64,000 nucleotides of DNA from Burkholderia thailandensis E264. GTDB taxonomy: Bacteria > Pseudomonadota > Gammaproteobacteria > Burkholderiales > Burkholderiaceae. Positions 40,094 through 49,501 of the stretch are shown piece after piece (position 1 is the first letter of the stretch; every line of letters starts with the position of its first letter). The notes beneath the pieces are model-generated. The model saw only the letters and a list, made by a program, of their open reading frames with translations. It was not told where the DNA came from and did not search any database. Where the stretch lies: positions 2,542,001 to 2,606,000 of the forward strand of contig NC_007651.1 of the NCBI RefSeq assembly GCF_000012365.1, written 5' to 3'. The translations under genes and the position numbers were made by a program.

Positions 40094-41833
40094 TCAGCGT
40101 TCGAGATCCATGTTCATCCGACGATATGCGTCGAGCAGCGACGTCTTGTAGACGACGCCCGCGAGCGTCGGATCGTCGTCGCGCGCGACGACGGGCAGGC
40201 GCTCGCCCTGGAACTGCATGAAGTGCTCGAGCGCGGTGCTGATCGGCATGTCGGGCGTGAGCAGCGGAAACGGCGTGTGCAGGTAGTTCGCCGCGCTCTT
40301 GTGCGTCGTGTCGCGCTTTTCGAGCAGATCGGACGTGATGTCTTTCAGCGCGACCGCGCCGCGAAACCGCCCGGCGTCGTCGGTCACGTACAGGTACTTG
40401 ACCGGGTATTCGAGAAACACGCGCGTCATGTCGGCGACGCTCGCCGTGAGCGGCACGACGGTCGCGGCCGGCTGGATCAGGTCGCGCATCTGCGCGGTGC
40501 GCAGCCGCATCCGCGCTTCGCCGTCGCGGTGGCGGTGCAGCGTGATCTCGTACATCGACGTCTTGCCGAGCGCGCGCGCCGCGAAGTACGCGACGACGCA
40601 CGACACCATCAGCGGCAGCACGACCTGGTAGCTCAGCGTCATCTCGAAGATCATCAGGATCGCCATCAGCGGCGCCTGCGTCGCGCCCGCGAGGAATGCG
40701 CCCATGCCGACCATCGCGTACGCGTACCACGCGGACACGTGCGCGGGCATCAGCGCGTGCAGCGCGATGCCGAACAGCGAGCCCACCACCGCGCCGACGA
40801 AGAGCGTCGGCGTGAAGATCCCGCCGACGGCGCCGGAGCCCGCCGTCGCGGCGGTCGCGATCAGCTTGAAGACGAGCACCGCGACGAGCGCCTGCCAGGT
40901 CCACGGCGCGTGCAGGATCGCGTTGACGACGCTGTAGCCGTTGCCCCAGACGTCGGGCACCCACACCGAGATCACGCCGACGACGAGGCCGCCCGCGGCG
41001 AGGCGCACGGGCAGCGGCGCGTTCAGGCGCCTGAACTGCGCCTTCGACAGGTCGAGCAGGCGCAGGAACTGCGGCGCGGCCGCGCCGCACAAGAGGCCCA
41101 GCGCGACGAAGAACAGCACTTCCCAGCCGGCGACGGCCGGAAACACCGGCATCTGATACGGCGGCTTGTACCCGGCGAACTCGCGCATCACGATGTTCGC
41201 GACGACCGACGCGACGACGACGGGCCCGAAGCTCTCCATCGCGATCGAGCCGAGCACGATCTCGCAGACGAAGAACGCGCCCGCGATCGGCGCGTTGTAC
41301 GCGGACGTGATCCCCGCCGCCGCGCCGCACGCGACGAGCAGGCGCAGCCGCGGCGGATCGAAGTGCGCGAAGCGGCCGACGAGCGACGCGGCGAGCGCCG
41401 CGAGCTGCACCATCGGGCCTTCGCGGCCGATCGAGCCGCCGCTGCCGATCGTGAGCAGCGACGACGCGCTGCGCCAGAGGCTCTGCCGCACCGGCACGAC
41501 GCCGTCGCCGAGCGCGACGGCTTCCATGTAGTCGGTCTTGCTTTCCTTGCGCACGCCGCGCTGCGCGATGAGCAGCACGCAGCCCGCGAGGAAGCCGCCC
41601 GCGGCGGGCAGCCAGAACCGCACCTGCCACGGCAGGCGCTTCGCCATTTCGGTGAAGCTGCCGCTCGTGCCGGAAATCGCGCGCTGGATCAGCTCGATGC
41701 CTTCGCGAAACGCGACCGTCGCGAGCGCGCCGCCGATGCCGACGATCACCGACCACACGAGCATCGTATGCGCGTCGGACAGCCGGAACAGGGTTTGTGC
41801 GCGAGTGCGCAGCTTGAGCAGGAACGAGAGCAC
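40094..41833 (-). CDS. ClC-family chloride channel or transporter with CBS pair
   Basis: Inner-membrane anion channel or H+/Cl- antiporter, 579 residues from GTG 41833. The selectivity segments are GSGGSIGREGPMVQL, which includes the gating glutamate, and GGIFTPTLFVGAVVG. A tandem CBS domain follows at about 445-575 (MRDLIQPAATVVPL to LERLPVV-type segment GERLPVVARDD). The start is uncertain: upstream in-frame ATGs at 41968 and 41980 would make it overlap the YeiH gene, and none has a ribosome site. Confidence 0.87.
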   Translation of the reverse strand: MLSFLLKLRTRAQTLFRLSDAHTMLVWSVIVGIGGALATVAFREGIELIQRAISGTSGSFTEMAKRLPWQVRFWLPAAGGFLAGCVLLIAQRGVRKESKTDYMEAVALGDGVVPVRQSLWRSASSLLTIGSGGSIGREGPMVQLAALAASLVGRFAHFDPPRLRLLVACGAAAGITSAYNAPIAGAFFVCEIVLGSIAMESFGPVVVASVVANIVMREFAGYKPPYQMPVFPAVAGWEVLFFVALGLLCGAAAPQFLRLLDLSKAQFRRLNAPLPVRLAAGGLVVGVISVWVPDVWGNGYSVVNAILHAPWTWQALVAVLVFKLIATAATAGSGAVGGIFTPTLFVGAVVGSLFGIALHALMPAHVSAWYAYAMVGMGAFLAGATQAPLMAILMIFEMTLSYQVVLPLMVSCVVAYFAARALGKTSMYEITLHRHRDGEARMRLRTAQMRDLIQPAATVVPLTASVADMTRVFLEYPVKYLYVTDDAGRFRGAVALKDITSDLLEKRDTTHKSAANYLHTPFPLLTPDMPISTALEHFMQFQGERLPVVARDDDPTLAGVVYKTSLLDAYRRMNMDLER

Positions 41834-41942
41834 GACGGACGAGGTTCGGCGGATGAAATCGAGCGGAAGAATAGCATCGCGCCGCGTGCGCGGGGCAAAC
41901 CCGGCGAACGCGGCGCGGCGGCGCGACGAGGCGCGCGGCGGT

Positions 41943-43013
41943 TCAGCCAAGCCAGCGCTGCGTCGCATAGACGATCGCATAGCCGCCGAAGACGAGCCAC
42001 GCGTACAGGATGAGGCCCGTCATCAGCGCGCGGGGGCCGGCCGCGCGGATTTGCGACATCCGCGTCTCGATGCCGAGCGCCGTCATCGCCATCGTCAGCG
42101 CGAACGTGTCGAGCGCGTTGAGCGTGCCGATCGCGGCGGCGGGCAGCATCTGCAGCGAATTCACGATGACGAAGCCGAGGAAGCCGAGCGCGAACCACGG
42201 CACCGCGAGCTTGCGCGGCGCGCCGTGGCCCGTTGCAGCCGCTCGGCGCGCCGAGCGGGCGAGCCACGCGCCGAGCACGAGCAGCACCGGCACGAGCAGC
42301 ATCACGCGGGTCATCTTGACGATCGTCGCGACGCGCGTGACTTCCGGGCCGACGTCGCTCGCCGCGCCCACCACCTGCGCGACCTCGTGAATCGTGCCGC
42401 CGAAGAACAGGCCGAGGCCCGTCGCATCGAGGTGTAGCCAGCCGGCGCGGTACGCGAGCGGGTACGCGAACATCGACAGCGTGCCGAACAGCACGACGCT
42501 GCCGACCGCCATCGCGCTCTGGTGCGGCTTCGAGCGCAGCGTCGATTCGAACGCGAGCACCGCGGCCGCGCCGCAGATCGCGCTGCCCGCGGCGCTCAGC
42601 AGCGCGGTGTCGCGGTCGAGCTTCATCAGCTTCATGCCGGCCCAGGTGCCGACGGCGAGCGTGCTCGTGACGACGAGCGCCGACACCGTGAGCCCCGGCA
42701 CGCCGACCTGCGCGATTTCCTGCAGGCTCACGCGCAGCCCGAAGAACGCCACCGCGATGCGCAGCAGCTTGCGCGCGGAGAAATCGATGCCGGCCGCCCA
42801 GCTCGCGGGCATGCCTTCGCGCAGCAGGTTGCCGTACAGCGCGCCCGCGACGATGCCGACGATGAGCGGGCTCAGGCCGAGATGCGCGACGGCGGGCAAC
42901 TGCGCGACGCTCGTGACGGCGAGCGCGAAGAGACCGACGAACAGGATGCCGTTGAGCCGCCCCCGCATTGAGGGCGCGGCGGCGCTGAGCTGGGGTGAGG
43001 TGAGCGTGGACAT
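41943..43013 (-). CDS. YeiH-family putative sulfate/sulfite exporter
   Basis: 356-residue inner-membrane protein with about ten helices of the YeiH (UPF0324) family. Conserved parts include LSPLIVGIVAGALYGNL, GSAICGAAAVLAFES and FFGGTIHEVAQVVGAA. ATG 43013 opens the protein before TM1. Divergent from a LysR regulator; in E. coli the YeiE LysR protein is linked to yeiH and sulfite tolerance. Function here is inferred from that pairing. Confidence 0.88.
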   Translation of the reverse strand: MSTLTSPQLSAAAPSMRGRLNGILFVGLFALAVTSVAQLPAVAHLGLSPLIVGIVAGALYGNLLREGMPASWAAGIDFSARKLLRIAVAFFGLRVSLQEIAQVGVPGLTVSALVVTSTLAVGTWAGMKLMKLDRDTALLSAAGSAICGAAAVLAFESTLRSKPHQSAMAVGSVVLFGTLSMFAYPLAYRAGWLHLDATGLGLFFGGTIHEVAQVVGAASDVGPEVTRVATIVKMTRVMLLVPVLLVLGAWLARSARRAAATGHGAPRKLAVPWFALGFLGFVIVNSLQMLPAAAIGTLNALDTFALTMAMTALGIETRMSQIRAAGPRALMTGLILYAWLVFGGYAIVYATQRWLG

Positions 43014-43060
43014 GGCTTCGTTCGTTTCGTTTTCCGGGTGGACGGGCCTAATCCTAAATT

Positions 43061-43105
43061 GGATATATCGATATGAAAAATCGTAATTAGTGGCGTAATA
43101 TATCC
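43061..43105. promoter_or_regulatory. Inverted repeats between YeiH and its LysR regulator
   Basis: GGATATAT (43061-43068) and ATATATCC (43098-43105) form a long-spaced inverted repeat, and ATATCGATAT (43065-43074) is a perfect palindrome within it. The stretch is AT-rich in a high-GC genome and is the expected place for LysR binding and both promoters. Confidence 0.5.
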
Positions 43106-43127
43106 GGAAATCCGATATTTTAGACCG

Positions 43128-44033
43128 ATGACCCCAGACCAACTGATAACTTTCGCTGCCGTCGCCGAGCATCGGAACATCAGCCGCGCGGCGCTCGCGC
43201 TGCATCTGTCGCAGCCCGCGGTGTCCGGCCAGCTGCGCCAGCTGCAGGACGAGTTCGGCGAGCCGCTGTACCAGCGCGACGGGCGCGGCGTGCGCCTCAC
43301 GCCGGTCGGCGAGGCGCTCGCGCGCCATGCGGCGCAACTGCGCGACACGTTCGCGCAGGCGCGCGCATACCGCGACGCGGTGCGCGGGCTCGAGCGCGGC
43401 ACGCTGCGGATCGGCGCGAGCACGACGCCCGCGAGCTACCTGCTGCCGTATCTGCTCGCTGCGTTCCAGCCGCTCGCGCCGGACGTCGTGATCCAGACGA
43501 TGAGTGGCAACACGTCGGACGTCGTCGCGTCGCTCGCGTCGCTCGACGTCGCGCTGATCGAGGGGCCGGCCGGCGACGCGCTGCCGGCCGGCACGACGGT
43601 GCACGAATGGCACGAGGACGAGATCGTCGCGATCGTGCCGGCGTCGCATCCGCTCGCCGCCGCGCGCGGCGCGCCGGGCCGTGCGCGCGCGACGCTCGCC
43701 GCGCTCGCCGCATACCCGCTCGTGCTGCGCGAGGCGGGCTCCGGCGTGCGCCAGCTCGTCGAGCGCGCGTTCGCGCGCGCCGCGACGCCGCTTGCGGTCG
43801 CGTTCGAGATCGCGGGCGTCGAGGCGGTGAAGGAGGCGGTGCGCGCGGGCATGGGCGTCGGTTTCGTGTCCGCGATGTCGCTTCGGCATGACGACGCGGC
43901 GCTCGCGATGGTGTCGATCGCCCCCGAGCCGCTCACGCGCCATTTCTCGATTCTCGTGCCGCACGGCGCGACGCCGTCGCGCGTCACGACGCGCTTTCTC
44001 GAGCTGTGCATCGCGCAGGCCGAATCGGCTTGA
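43128..44033 (+). CDS. LysR-family regulator (YeiE-like)
   Basis: 301 residues. The N-terminal winged HTH is standard (MTPDQLITFAAVAEHRNISR, SQPAVSGQLRQLQDEFGEPLYQR), followed by a two-lobed effector domain from about residue 90. It likely controls the divergent YeiH exporter gene. The effector is not known; sulfite is a possibility by analogy with E. coli. Confidence 0.9.
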   Translation: MTPDQLITFAAVAEHRNISRAALALHLSQPAVSGQLRQLQDEFGEPLYQRDGRGVRLTPVGEALARHAAQLRDTFAQARAYRDAVRGLERGTLRIGASTTPASYLLPYLLAAFQPLAPDVVIQTMSGNTSDVVASLASLDVALIEGPAGDALPAGTTVHEWHEDEIVAIVPASHPLAAARGAPGRARATLAALAAYPLVLREAGSGVRQLVERAFARAATPLAVAFEIAGVEAVKEAVRAGMGVGFVSAMSLRHDDAALAMVSIAPEPLTRHFSILVPHGATPSRVTTRFLELCIAQAESA

Positions 44034-44081
44034 CGGGTAGCGCGACGGCGGCGGGCGGACGGGCGTCCGGCTGTTCGCGGA

Positions 44082-44438
44082 CTATCGGCGGCGGCCGTCG
44101 CCCGGATGGCCGCCCGGCGCTTCCGGCGCGATGAAGCAAAGGGCGGCCGGCACCGCGATTTCGGCGACGAATCCGGCGAGCAGCGCCGCATCGGGCACCC
44201 GCACGCCGCGCAGCCGGCAGTACCCGTACGTGACGACGAAGGCGGCGCTCGTGAACATCAGCGCGATGCCGAAGATCCGGTTGCGCCGGTACCAGAGCGC
44301 GGCGTCCCGAAGCGTCGCGTGCGTCCTGACGCCGTAGAAGCGATTGGGCGCGATCCGTCGGGCCGCGAGCGGGGCGGCGAGCACGAAGAAAAGCGCGCTT
44401 GCCAGCAGGTACGAGACGGTTTCCGGACGATCGAGCAT
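44082..44438 (-). CDS. SdpI-family small membrane protein
   Basis: 118 residues with three hydrophobic segments and the family motif RIAPNRFYGVRTHATLRDAALWYRRNRIFG. SdpI proteins of Bacillus give immunity to a toxin; most relatives, like this one, have no assigned role. ATG 44438 was chosen as the start of the first hydrophobic segment; the frame upstream is not convincing. Confidence 0.8.
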   Translation of the reverse strand: MLDRPETVSYLLASALFFVLAAPLAARRIAPNRFYGVRTHATLRDAALWYRRNRIFGIALMFTSAAFVVTYGYCRLRGVRVPDAALLAGFVAEIAVPAALCFIAPEAPGGHPGDGRRR

Positions 44439-44740
44439 GCGGACTGCTCCGAATGGGGCGAACCGGTAAGCCAAACACCGTGGCGGCGCGCGAACCGGCG
44501 CGGCACGGAATTCGCGCCGGCTTCCCCGCGCGAGCGGCGCGGCGGGCCGACACGGGCCATTTTGCGCCGGAGGCATACCGTTTGCGCGCGGTCGACCCCG
44601 AAGGTTCGTCAGCCGTGCCTAGGGATTTCCTCTATGGTTCGCTTCAGGCGCTCGGCGCACCATTCGTCCATTACGTGATGGAACCGGTTCCAACAGCCGT
44701 TTTCCGACACATTCGACCAACGAGGAGGGGGCAAGCAGGC
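44439..44740. other. Intergenic region of 302 bases ahead of the kgu operon
   Basis: Contains the PtxS palindrome (44679-44692) and, just before the kguE start, a CGAGGAGGGG ribosome site. No other gene seen. Confidence 0.6.
44679..44692. promoter_or_regulatory. PtxS operator upstream of kguEKTD
   Basis: TGGAACCGGTTCCA is a perfect 14-bp palindrome and differs from the Pseudomonas PtxS site TGAAACCGGTTTCA by one symmetrical base in each half. It lies 49 bases before kguE, and a PtxS-like gene follows the operon. Confidence 0.8.
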
Positions 44741-45505
44741 ATGGTCGACATCGTGATCGTCGCGAGCGCGTTCGGGCCGGAGGCAGTGCGCCGCGCGGGC
44801 CATCGCGCATTCGTCGCCGCGGCGGCCGGCGCGGGCGCCGCCGGTTTCGAGGTGCGCAGCGAGCTGTTCGCGTCGGACGACGACGCGGCCGCGCCCGCGC
44901 TGGCTGAACTCGGCCGCGCGATCGCCGCGGCCGGGCTGTGGTCGGTGTATTCGACGCCCGCGACGCTCTATGCGGACGACGGCGGCTTGCACCACGACGC
45001 GCTTGCCGCGGCGCTCGCGCAAGCCGACGCGCTCGGCGCGCGCTTCGTCAAGTTCCAGCTGGGCGGCTTCGCTGCGAATCCGCGCGCGGCCGAACTCGCG
45101 GACGCGACGCGCGGCGCGCGCGCCCGCGTGCTGGTCGAGAACGGTCAGCTGTGGCGGGGCGGCGCGCTCGCGCAATTCACGGCGCTGTTCGCCGCGTTGC
45201 GCGACGCAAGCTGCCCGGCGCTCGTCGGCATGACGTTCGACATCGGCAACTGGCTGTGGGCGGGCGAGGCGCCGCTTGCGGCGGCGCGCGCGCTCACCGC
45301 GCACGTCGAGTACATCCATTGCAAGGCGGTCGACGGCGATGGCGCGCGGCGCCTCGCGATCGCGCCGCCGCCCGGCGACCGCTTCTGCGACGACACGCTC
45401 GCGCTGCTGCCGCGCGCCGCGCCGCGCGGGATCGAATTTCCGCTCGATGCGGCGCGCGTGGCCGACGACGCGTCGGCGCGCGTCGCGTGGCTCGCGGCCG
45501 CATGA
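44741..45505 (+). CDS. kguE: KguE-like sugar phosphate isomerase/epimerase family protein
   Basis: 254-residue TIM-barrel protein of the xylose-isomerase/AP-endonuclease fold. Metal-site residues are suggested in VLVENGQL, MTFDIGNW and VEYIHCKAV. In Pseudomonas the matching gene kguE stands first in the 2-ketogluconate operon and its exact reaction is uncertain. ATG 44741 with a GGAGGGG site. First gene of the operon. Confidence 0.8.
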   Translation: MVDIVIVASAFGPEAVRRAGHRAFVAAAAGAGAAGFEVRSELFASDDDAAAPALAELGRAIAAAGLWSVYSTPATLYADDGGLHHDALAAALAQADALGARFVKFQLGGFAANPRAAELADATRGARARVLVENGQLWRGGALAQFTALFAALRDASCPALVGMTFDIGNWLWAGEAPLAAARALTAHVEYIHCKAVDGDGARRLAIAPPPGDRFCDDTLALLPRAAPRGIEFPLDAARVADDASARVAWLAAA

Positions 45506-45591
45506 AACCCACCCGCCGGCGCCCGGCTCGGCTAAGCTCGACGCTTGCCGCCCCGACGCCCAGCCCTTGATCGAAGGAGTCAGCCCACACC

Positions 45592-46581
45592 ATGCAAGTC
45601 CCGCTCGACGTCGTTACCTATGGCGAAGCAATGGCGATGTTCGTCGCCGCCGAACCCGGCCCGCTCGACTGCGCGACGCAATTCATGAAGCGCATCGCGG
45701 GCGCCGACCTGAACGTCGCGATCGGCCTGGCGCGCCTCGGTTTCCGGGTCGGCTGGGTGAGCCGCGTCGGCGCCGATTCGTTCGGCCGCTACGTGCTCGA
45801 CACGCTCGCGCGCGAACGTGTCGACGCATCGTGCGTGACGGTCGACGCGCGCTATCCGACGGGCTTCCAGCTGAAGTCGCGCGCGACCGGCGGCGCGGAC
45901 CCGGCCGTCGAGTATTTCCGCAAGGGCTCGGCCGCGAGCCGCCTGTCGCTCGACGACTACGCGCCCGATTACGTGCTCGGCGCGCGCCATCTGCACCTGA
46001 CGGGCGTCGCGCCCGCGCTGTCCGATTCGTCGCGCGAGCTCGCGTTCCATCTCGCGCGCGAGATGCGCGCGGCGGGCAAGACGGTGTCGTTCGACCCGAA
46101 CCTGCGGCCGACGCTGTGGCCGTCGCCGGAAGCGATGGCGCGCGCGCTGAACGCGCTCGCCGAGCACGCGGACTGGGTGCTGCCCGGGCTCGGCGAAGGG
46201 CGGCAACTGACGGGCCTGGATACGCCCGCCGACATCGCGCGCTTCTACCTCGGGCAGGGTGCGCGCGGCGTGATCGTCAAGCTCGGCGCGGCGGGCGCGT
46301 ACTTTCGCACGGCCGACGGCCGCGAGGGCACGGTCGCGGCCGAGCGCGTCGAGCACGTCGTCGACACGGTCGGCGCGGGCGACGGCTTCGCGGTCGGCGC
46401 GGTGAGCGCGCTGCTCGAAGGCCGTGCGATCGACGACGCGGTGGCGCGCGGCAACCGGATCGGCGCGCTCGCGATCCAGGTGATCGGCGACTCGGAAGGA
46501 CTGCCGACGCGCGCGGCACTCGATCGAATCGAAAATCTGAGCAATGCGCGCGATCGCCTAGAGGCGCCGCTCGCGCGATAA
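45592..46581 (+). CDS. kguK: 2-ketogluconate kinase KguK (PfkB family)
   Basis: Phosphorylates 2-ketogluconate to 2-keto-6-phosphogluconate. 329 residues with YGEAMAMFV at the start, DLNVAIGLARLG, FDPNLRPTLW and the catalytic signature DTVGAGDGFAVGA at about residue 260. The substrate is inferred from the operon (KguE, KguT, KguD, PtxS). ATG 45592 has an AAGGAG site. Confidence 0.88.
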   Translation: MQVPLDVVTYGEAMAMFVAAEPGPLDCATQFMKRIAGADLNVAIGLARLGFRVGWVSRVGADSFGRYVLDTLARERVDASCVTVDARYPTGFQLKSRATGGADPAVEYFRKGSAASRLSLDDYAPDYVLGARHLHLTGVAPALSDSSRELAFHLAREMRAAGKTVSFDPNLRPTLWPSPEAMARALNALAEHADWVLPGLGEGRQLTGLDTPADIARFYLGQGARGVIVKLGAAGAYFRTADGREGTVAAERVEHVVDTVGAGDGFAVGAVSALLEGRAIDDAVARGNRIGALAIQVIGDSEGLPTRAALDRIENLSNARDRLEAPLAR

Positions 46582-46665
46582 ACCGCCTGTCCCGACGCAG
46601 GACGGGCACAATCGCGGCGAATCCCGCGTTTCATACGGCGCCGCTCGACACAGGAGACACACATC

Positions 46666-47943
46666 ATGTCCGCAACGCTTGCGATTCGCCGCTGGTGGAC
46701 GATCATGCCGATCGTCTTCATCACGTACAGCCTCGCGTACCTCGATCGCGCGAACTACGGCTTCGCCGCCGCGGCCGGGATCAATCAGGACCTCGGCATC
46801 AGCAAGGGGTTGTCGTCGCTGATCGGCGCGCTGTTCTTCCTCGGCTACTTCTTCTTCCAGATTCCGGGCGCGATCTATGCGGAGCGGCGCAGCGTGAAGA
46901 CGCTCGTGTTCTGGAGCCTCGTGCTGTGGGGCGCGTGCGCGTCGCTCACGGGCATCGTCAGCAACATCCCGTCGCTGATGGCGATCCGCTTCCTGCTCGG
47001 CGTCGTCGAGGCGGCCGTGATGCCCGCGATGCTGATCTTCATCAGCAACTGGTTCACGAAGCGCGAGCGCTCGCGCGCGAATACGTTCCTCATTCTCGGC
47101 AATCCGGTCACGGTGCTGTGGATGTCGGTCGTCTCCGGCTATCTCGTCCACGAGTTCGGCTGGCGCCACATGTTCGTCGCCGAAGGGCTGCCCGCGATCG
47201 TCTGGGCGGTGTGCTGGTGGTTCCTCGTGCAGGACAAGCCCGCGCAGGCGAAGTGGCTCACCGAATCGGACAAGCGCGATCTCGACGCCGCGCTCGCGGC
47301 CGAGCAGGCGGCGCTCAAGCCGGTGCGCAACTATCGCGACGCGTTTCGCTCGCCCGCCGTCGTCAAGCTCTGCGCGCAGTACTTCTGCTGGAGCATCGGC
47401 GTGTACGGCTTCGTGCTGTGGCTGCCGTCGATCGTGAAGAACGGCTCGGCGCTCGGCATGGTCGAAACGGGGTGGCTGTCCGCGCTGCCGTATCTCGCCG
47501 CGACGATCGCGATGCTCGCCGCGTCGTGGGCGTCCGACAGGCTCGGCTCGCGCAAGGGTTTCGTGTGGCCGTTCCTGCTGATCGGCGCCGCCGCGTTCGC
47601 CGCGTCGTATGCGCTCGGCTCGACGCATTTCTGGCTGTCGTACGCGCTGCTCGTCGTCGCGGGCGCGGCGATGTACGCGCCGTACGGGCCGTTCTTCGCG
47701 ATCGTGCCGGAGCTCCTGCCGAAGAACGTCTCGGGCGGCGCGATGGCGCTCATCAACAGCATGGGCGCGCTCGGCTCGTTCGTCGGCTCGTACGTCGTCG
47801 GCTATCTGAACGGCGCGACGGGCTCGCCCGCCGCGTCCTACGCGTTCATGAGCGCCGCGCTCGTCGCGGCCGTCGTGCTCACGCTGTCGGTGAAGCAGGC
47901 GGGCGCGACGCCGACGCTCGCCCATCCGTTGCAAGGAAAGTGA
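46666..47943 (+). CDS. kguT: 2-ketogluconate transporter KguT (MFS)
   Basis: Twelve-helix major facilitator of the anion:cation symporter group, 425 residues. The N-terminus has the family signature LAYLDRANYGFAAAAGINQDLG, and the loop between TM2 and TM3 is PGAIYAERRSVK. ATG 46666 follows AGGAGAC. Carries 2-ketogluconate by context. Confidence 0.9.
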   Translation: MSATLAIRRWWTIMPIVFITYSLAYLDRANYGFAAAAGINQDLGISKGLSSLIGALFFLGYFFFQIPGAIYAERRSVKTLVFWSLVLWGACASLTGIVSNIPSLMAIRFLLGVVEAAVMPAMLIFISNWFTKRERSRANTFLILGNPVTVLWMSVVSGYLVHEFGWRHMFVAEGLPAIVWAVCWWFLVQDKPAQAKWLTESDKRDLDAALAAEQAALKPVRNYRDAFRSPAVVKLCAQYFCWSIGVYGFVLWLPSIVKNGSALGMVETGWLSALPYLAATIAMLAASWASDRLGSRKGFVWPFLLIGAAAFAASYALGSTHFWLSYALLVVAGAAMYAPYGPFFAIVPELLPKNVSGGAMALINSMGALGSFVGSYVVGYLNGATGSPAASYAFMSAALVAAVVLTLSVKQAGATPTLAHPLQGK

Positions 47944-47947
47944 ATAC

Positions 47948-48925
47948 ATGAAGCATCGCATCGTCGTCTACAAGCCGCTTCCCGGCGACGTGCTCGCGAC
48001 CCTGCGCGAGCGCGCCGACGTCGTGCTCGTCGAGGGCGCCGACGCGCTCGCGCGCGCGCTGCCCGACGCCGACGGCGCGCTCGGCGCGAGCCTGAAGATC
48101 ACGCCCGAGCTGCTCGATCTCGCGCCTCGGCTGCGCGCGTGGTCGACGATCTCGGTGGGCTTCGACAACTTCGACGTCGCCGATCTGACGCGCCGCGGGA
48201 TCGTGCTCGCGCACACGCCGGACGTGCTGACCGAGGCGACCGCCGACACCGTGTTCGCGCTGATTCTCGCGAGCGCGCGGCGCGTCGTCGAGCTCGCCGA
48301 GTTCGTGAAGGCGGGGCAGTGGCGGCAGAGTATCGGCGAGTCGCTCTACGGCACCGACGTGAACGGCAAGACGCTCGGCATCGTCGGGCTCGGGCGCATC
48401 GGCGCCGCGGTCGCGCGCCGCGCGGCGCTCGGCTTCCGGATGCCGGTGCTCTACACGAACCGCAGCGCGAACCTGGAGGCGCAGGCGCAGTTCGGCGCGC
48501 GCCGCGTCGAGCTCGACGAATTGCTCGCCGAGTCCGACTTCGTGTGCGTGCAAGTGCCGCTTTCGCCGCAAACACGGCATCTGATCGGCGCGCGCGAGCT
48601 CGGGAAGATGAAGCGCGGCGCGATCCTCGTGAACGCGTCGCGCGGGCCCGTCGTCGACGAGTCGGCGCTGATCGACGCACTGCGCGCGGGAACGATTCGT
48701 GCGGCGGGTCTCGACGTGTTCGAGCGCGAACCGCTCGCCGTCGATTCGCCGTTGCTGTCGATGAACAACGTCGTCGCGCTGCCGCATATCGGCTCGGCGA
48801 CGCACGAAACGCGCCGTGCGATGGCGCGCTGCGCGGCCGAAAACGTGATCGCGGCGCTCGACGGCACGCTTGCGTGCAATATCGTCAATCGCGACGTGCT
48901 GCGGCGCGCGCCGTCGGCGCCTTGA
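47948..48925 (+). CDS. kguD: 2-ketogluconate-6-phosphate reductase KguD (D-isomer 2-hydroxyacid dehydrogenase)
   Basis: Reduces 2-keto-6-phosphogluconate to 6-phosphogluconate. 325 residues with NAD(P) motif GLGRIGAAVARRA, catalytic Arg in NASRGPVVDE, Glu in FEREPLAV and His in LPHIGSAT. It starts four bases after the kguT stop; the ribosome site lies in the end of kguT. Last gene of the operon. Confidence 0.9.
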   Translation: MKHRIVVYKPLPGDVLATLRERADVVLVEGADALARALPDADGALGASLKITPELLDLAPRLRAWSTISVGFDNFDVADLTRRGIVLAHTPDVLTEATADTVFALILASARRVVELAEFVKAGQWRQSIGESLYGTDVNGKTLGIVGLGRIGAAVARRAALGFRMPVLYTNRSANLEAQAQFGARRVELDELLAESDFVCVQVPLSPQTRHLIGARELGKMKRGAILVNASRGPVVDESALIDALRAGTIRAAGLDVFEREPLAVDSPLLSMNNVVALPHIGSATHETRRAMARCAAENVIAALDGTLACNIVNRDVLRRAPSAP

Positions 48926-49501
48926 GCGCCGAGCCGATCGCGCGCGGCGGGTTTGCCGCGCGCGCGGGCGGCGCATCGGGGCGGCGGCGCGCTCGCGTGG
49001 CGGGCTTTCGCGCGTGTTGCTCGCGCGCGAGGAGCATGCCGCATCGCGCGACGCATGGCGAGCGCGGGCGCGATGTCGGATATGGCTTATTGCTTCGCGT
49101 CCCGATTCGGCGGCCGAATCGTCAGCAGTCCGACAGCTTGCGAGCGGGGCGGCGGGGGCGGGGTTCGAGGCGGAGGATGCGACGATGATGCGCGACGCAG
49201 CGCGCTTTCCATCGATGGATGCCGCATGCGCACGGCAGCGCGGCGCGGCGGCGCGACGCGCCCCCGCGCCGCGTCCCTCCACGCTAGAGGAGGCCATCTT
49301 GGTACGGCCCGATCGCCTGCGTTATGATCGCCCGCTAATCGCCGCTCAGCCGTCGCGGCAAGATGGGCGCTCGGGCGCCGTCCTTAGCTTTGCCGGGCCG
49401 GAATCGGCCGACAGGAGACATCGTCAGTTGGCCTTTTCATCCAACAACAATGACCCGCCCGTTCACGAGGCGGCGCGGGCCGCTCGTCACGAGGCGCCAC
49501 A
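48926..49501. other. Intergenic region, 576 bases, between kguD and ptxS
   Basis: No gene recognised: both strands carry only Arg/Ala-rich random frames. A good sigma-70 promoter for ptxS lies at 49299-49328. No second PtxS palindrome was found here. Confidence 0.6.
49299..49328 (+). promoter_or_regulatory. Sigma-70-type promoter of ptxS
   Basis: TTGGTA (49299-49304), spacer 18, TATGAT (49323-49328). The ptxS start is 174 bases downstream, a long leader. Confidence 0.6.

Noticed and set aside
41834..41980. Upstream ATG starts for the ClC channel (41968 and 41980)
   Set aside because: They would overlap the end of the YeiH gene and add a low-complexity Arg/Ala tail before the first helix, without a ribosome site. 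GTG 41833 is preferred, though not proven.
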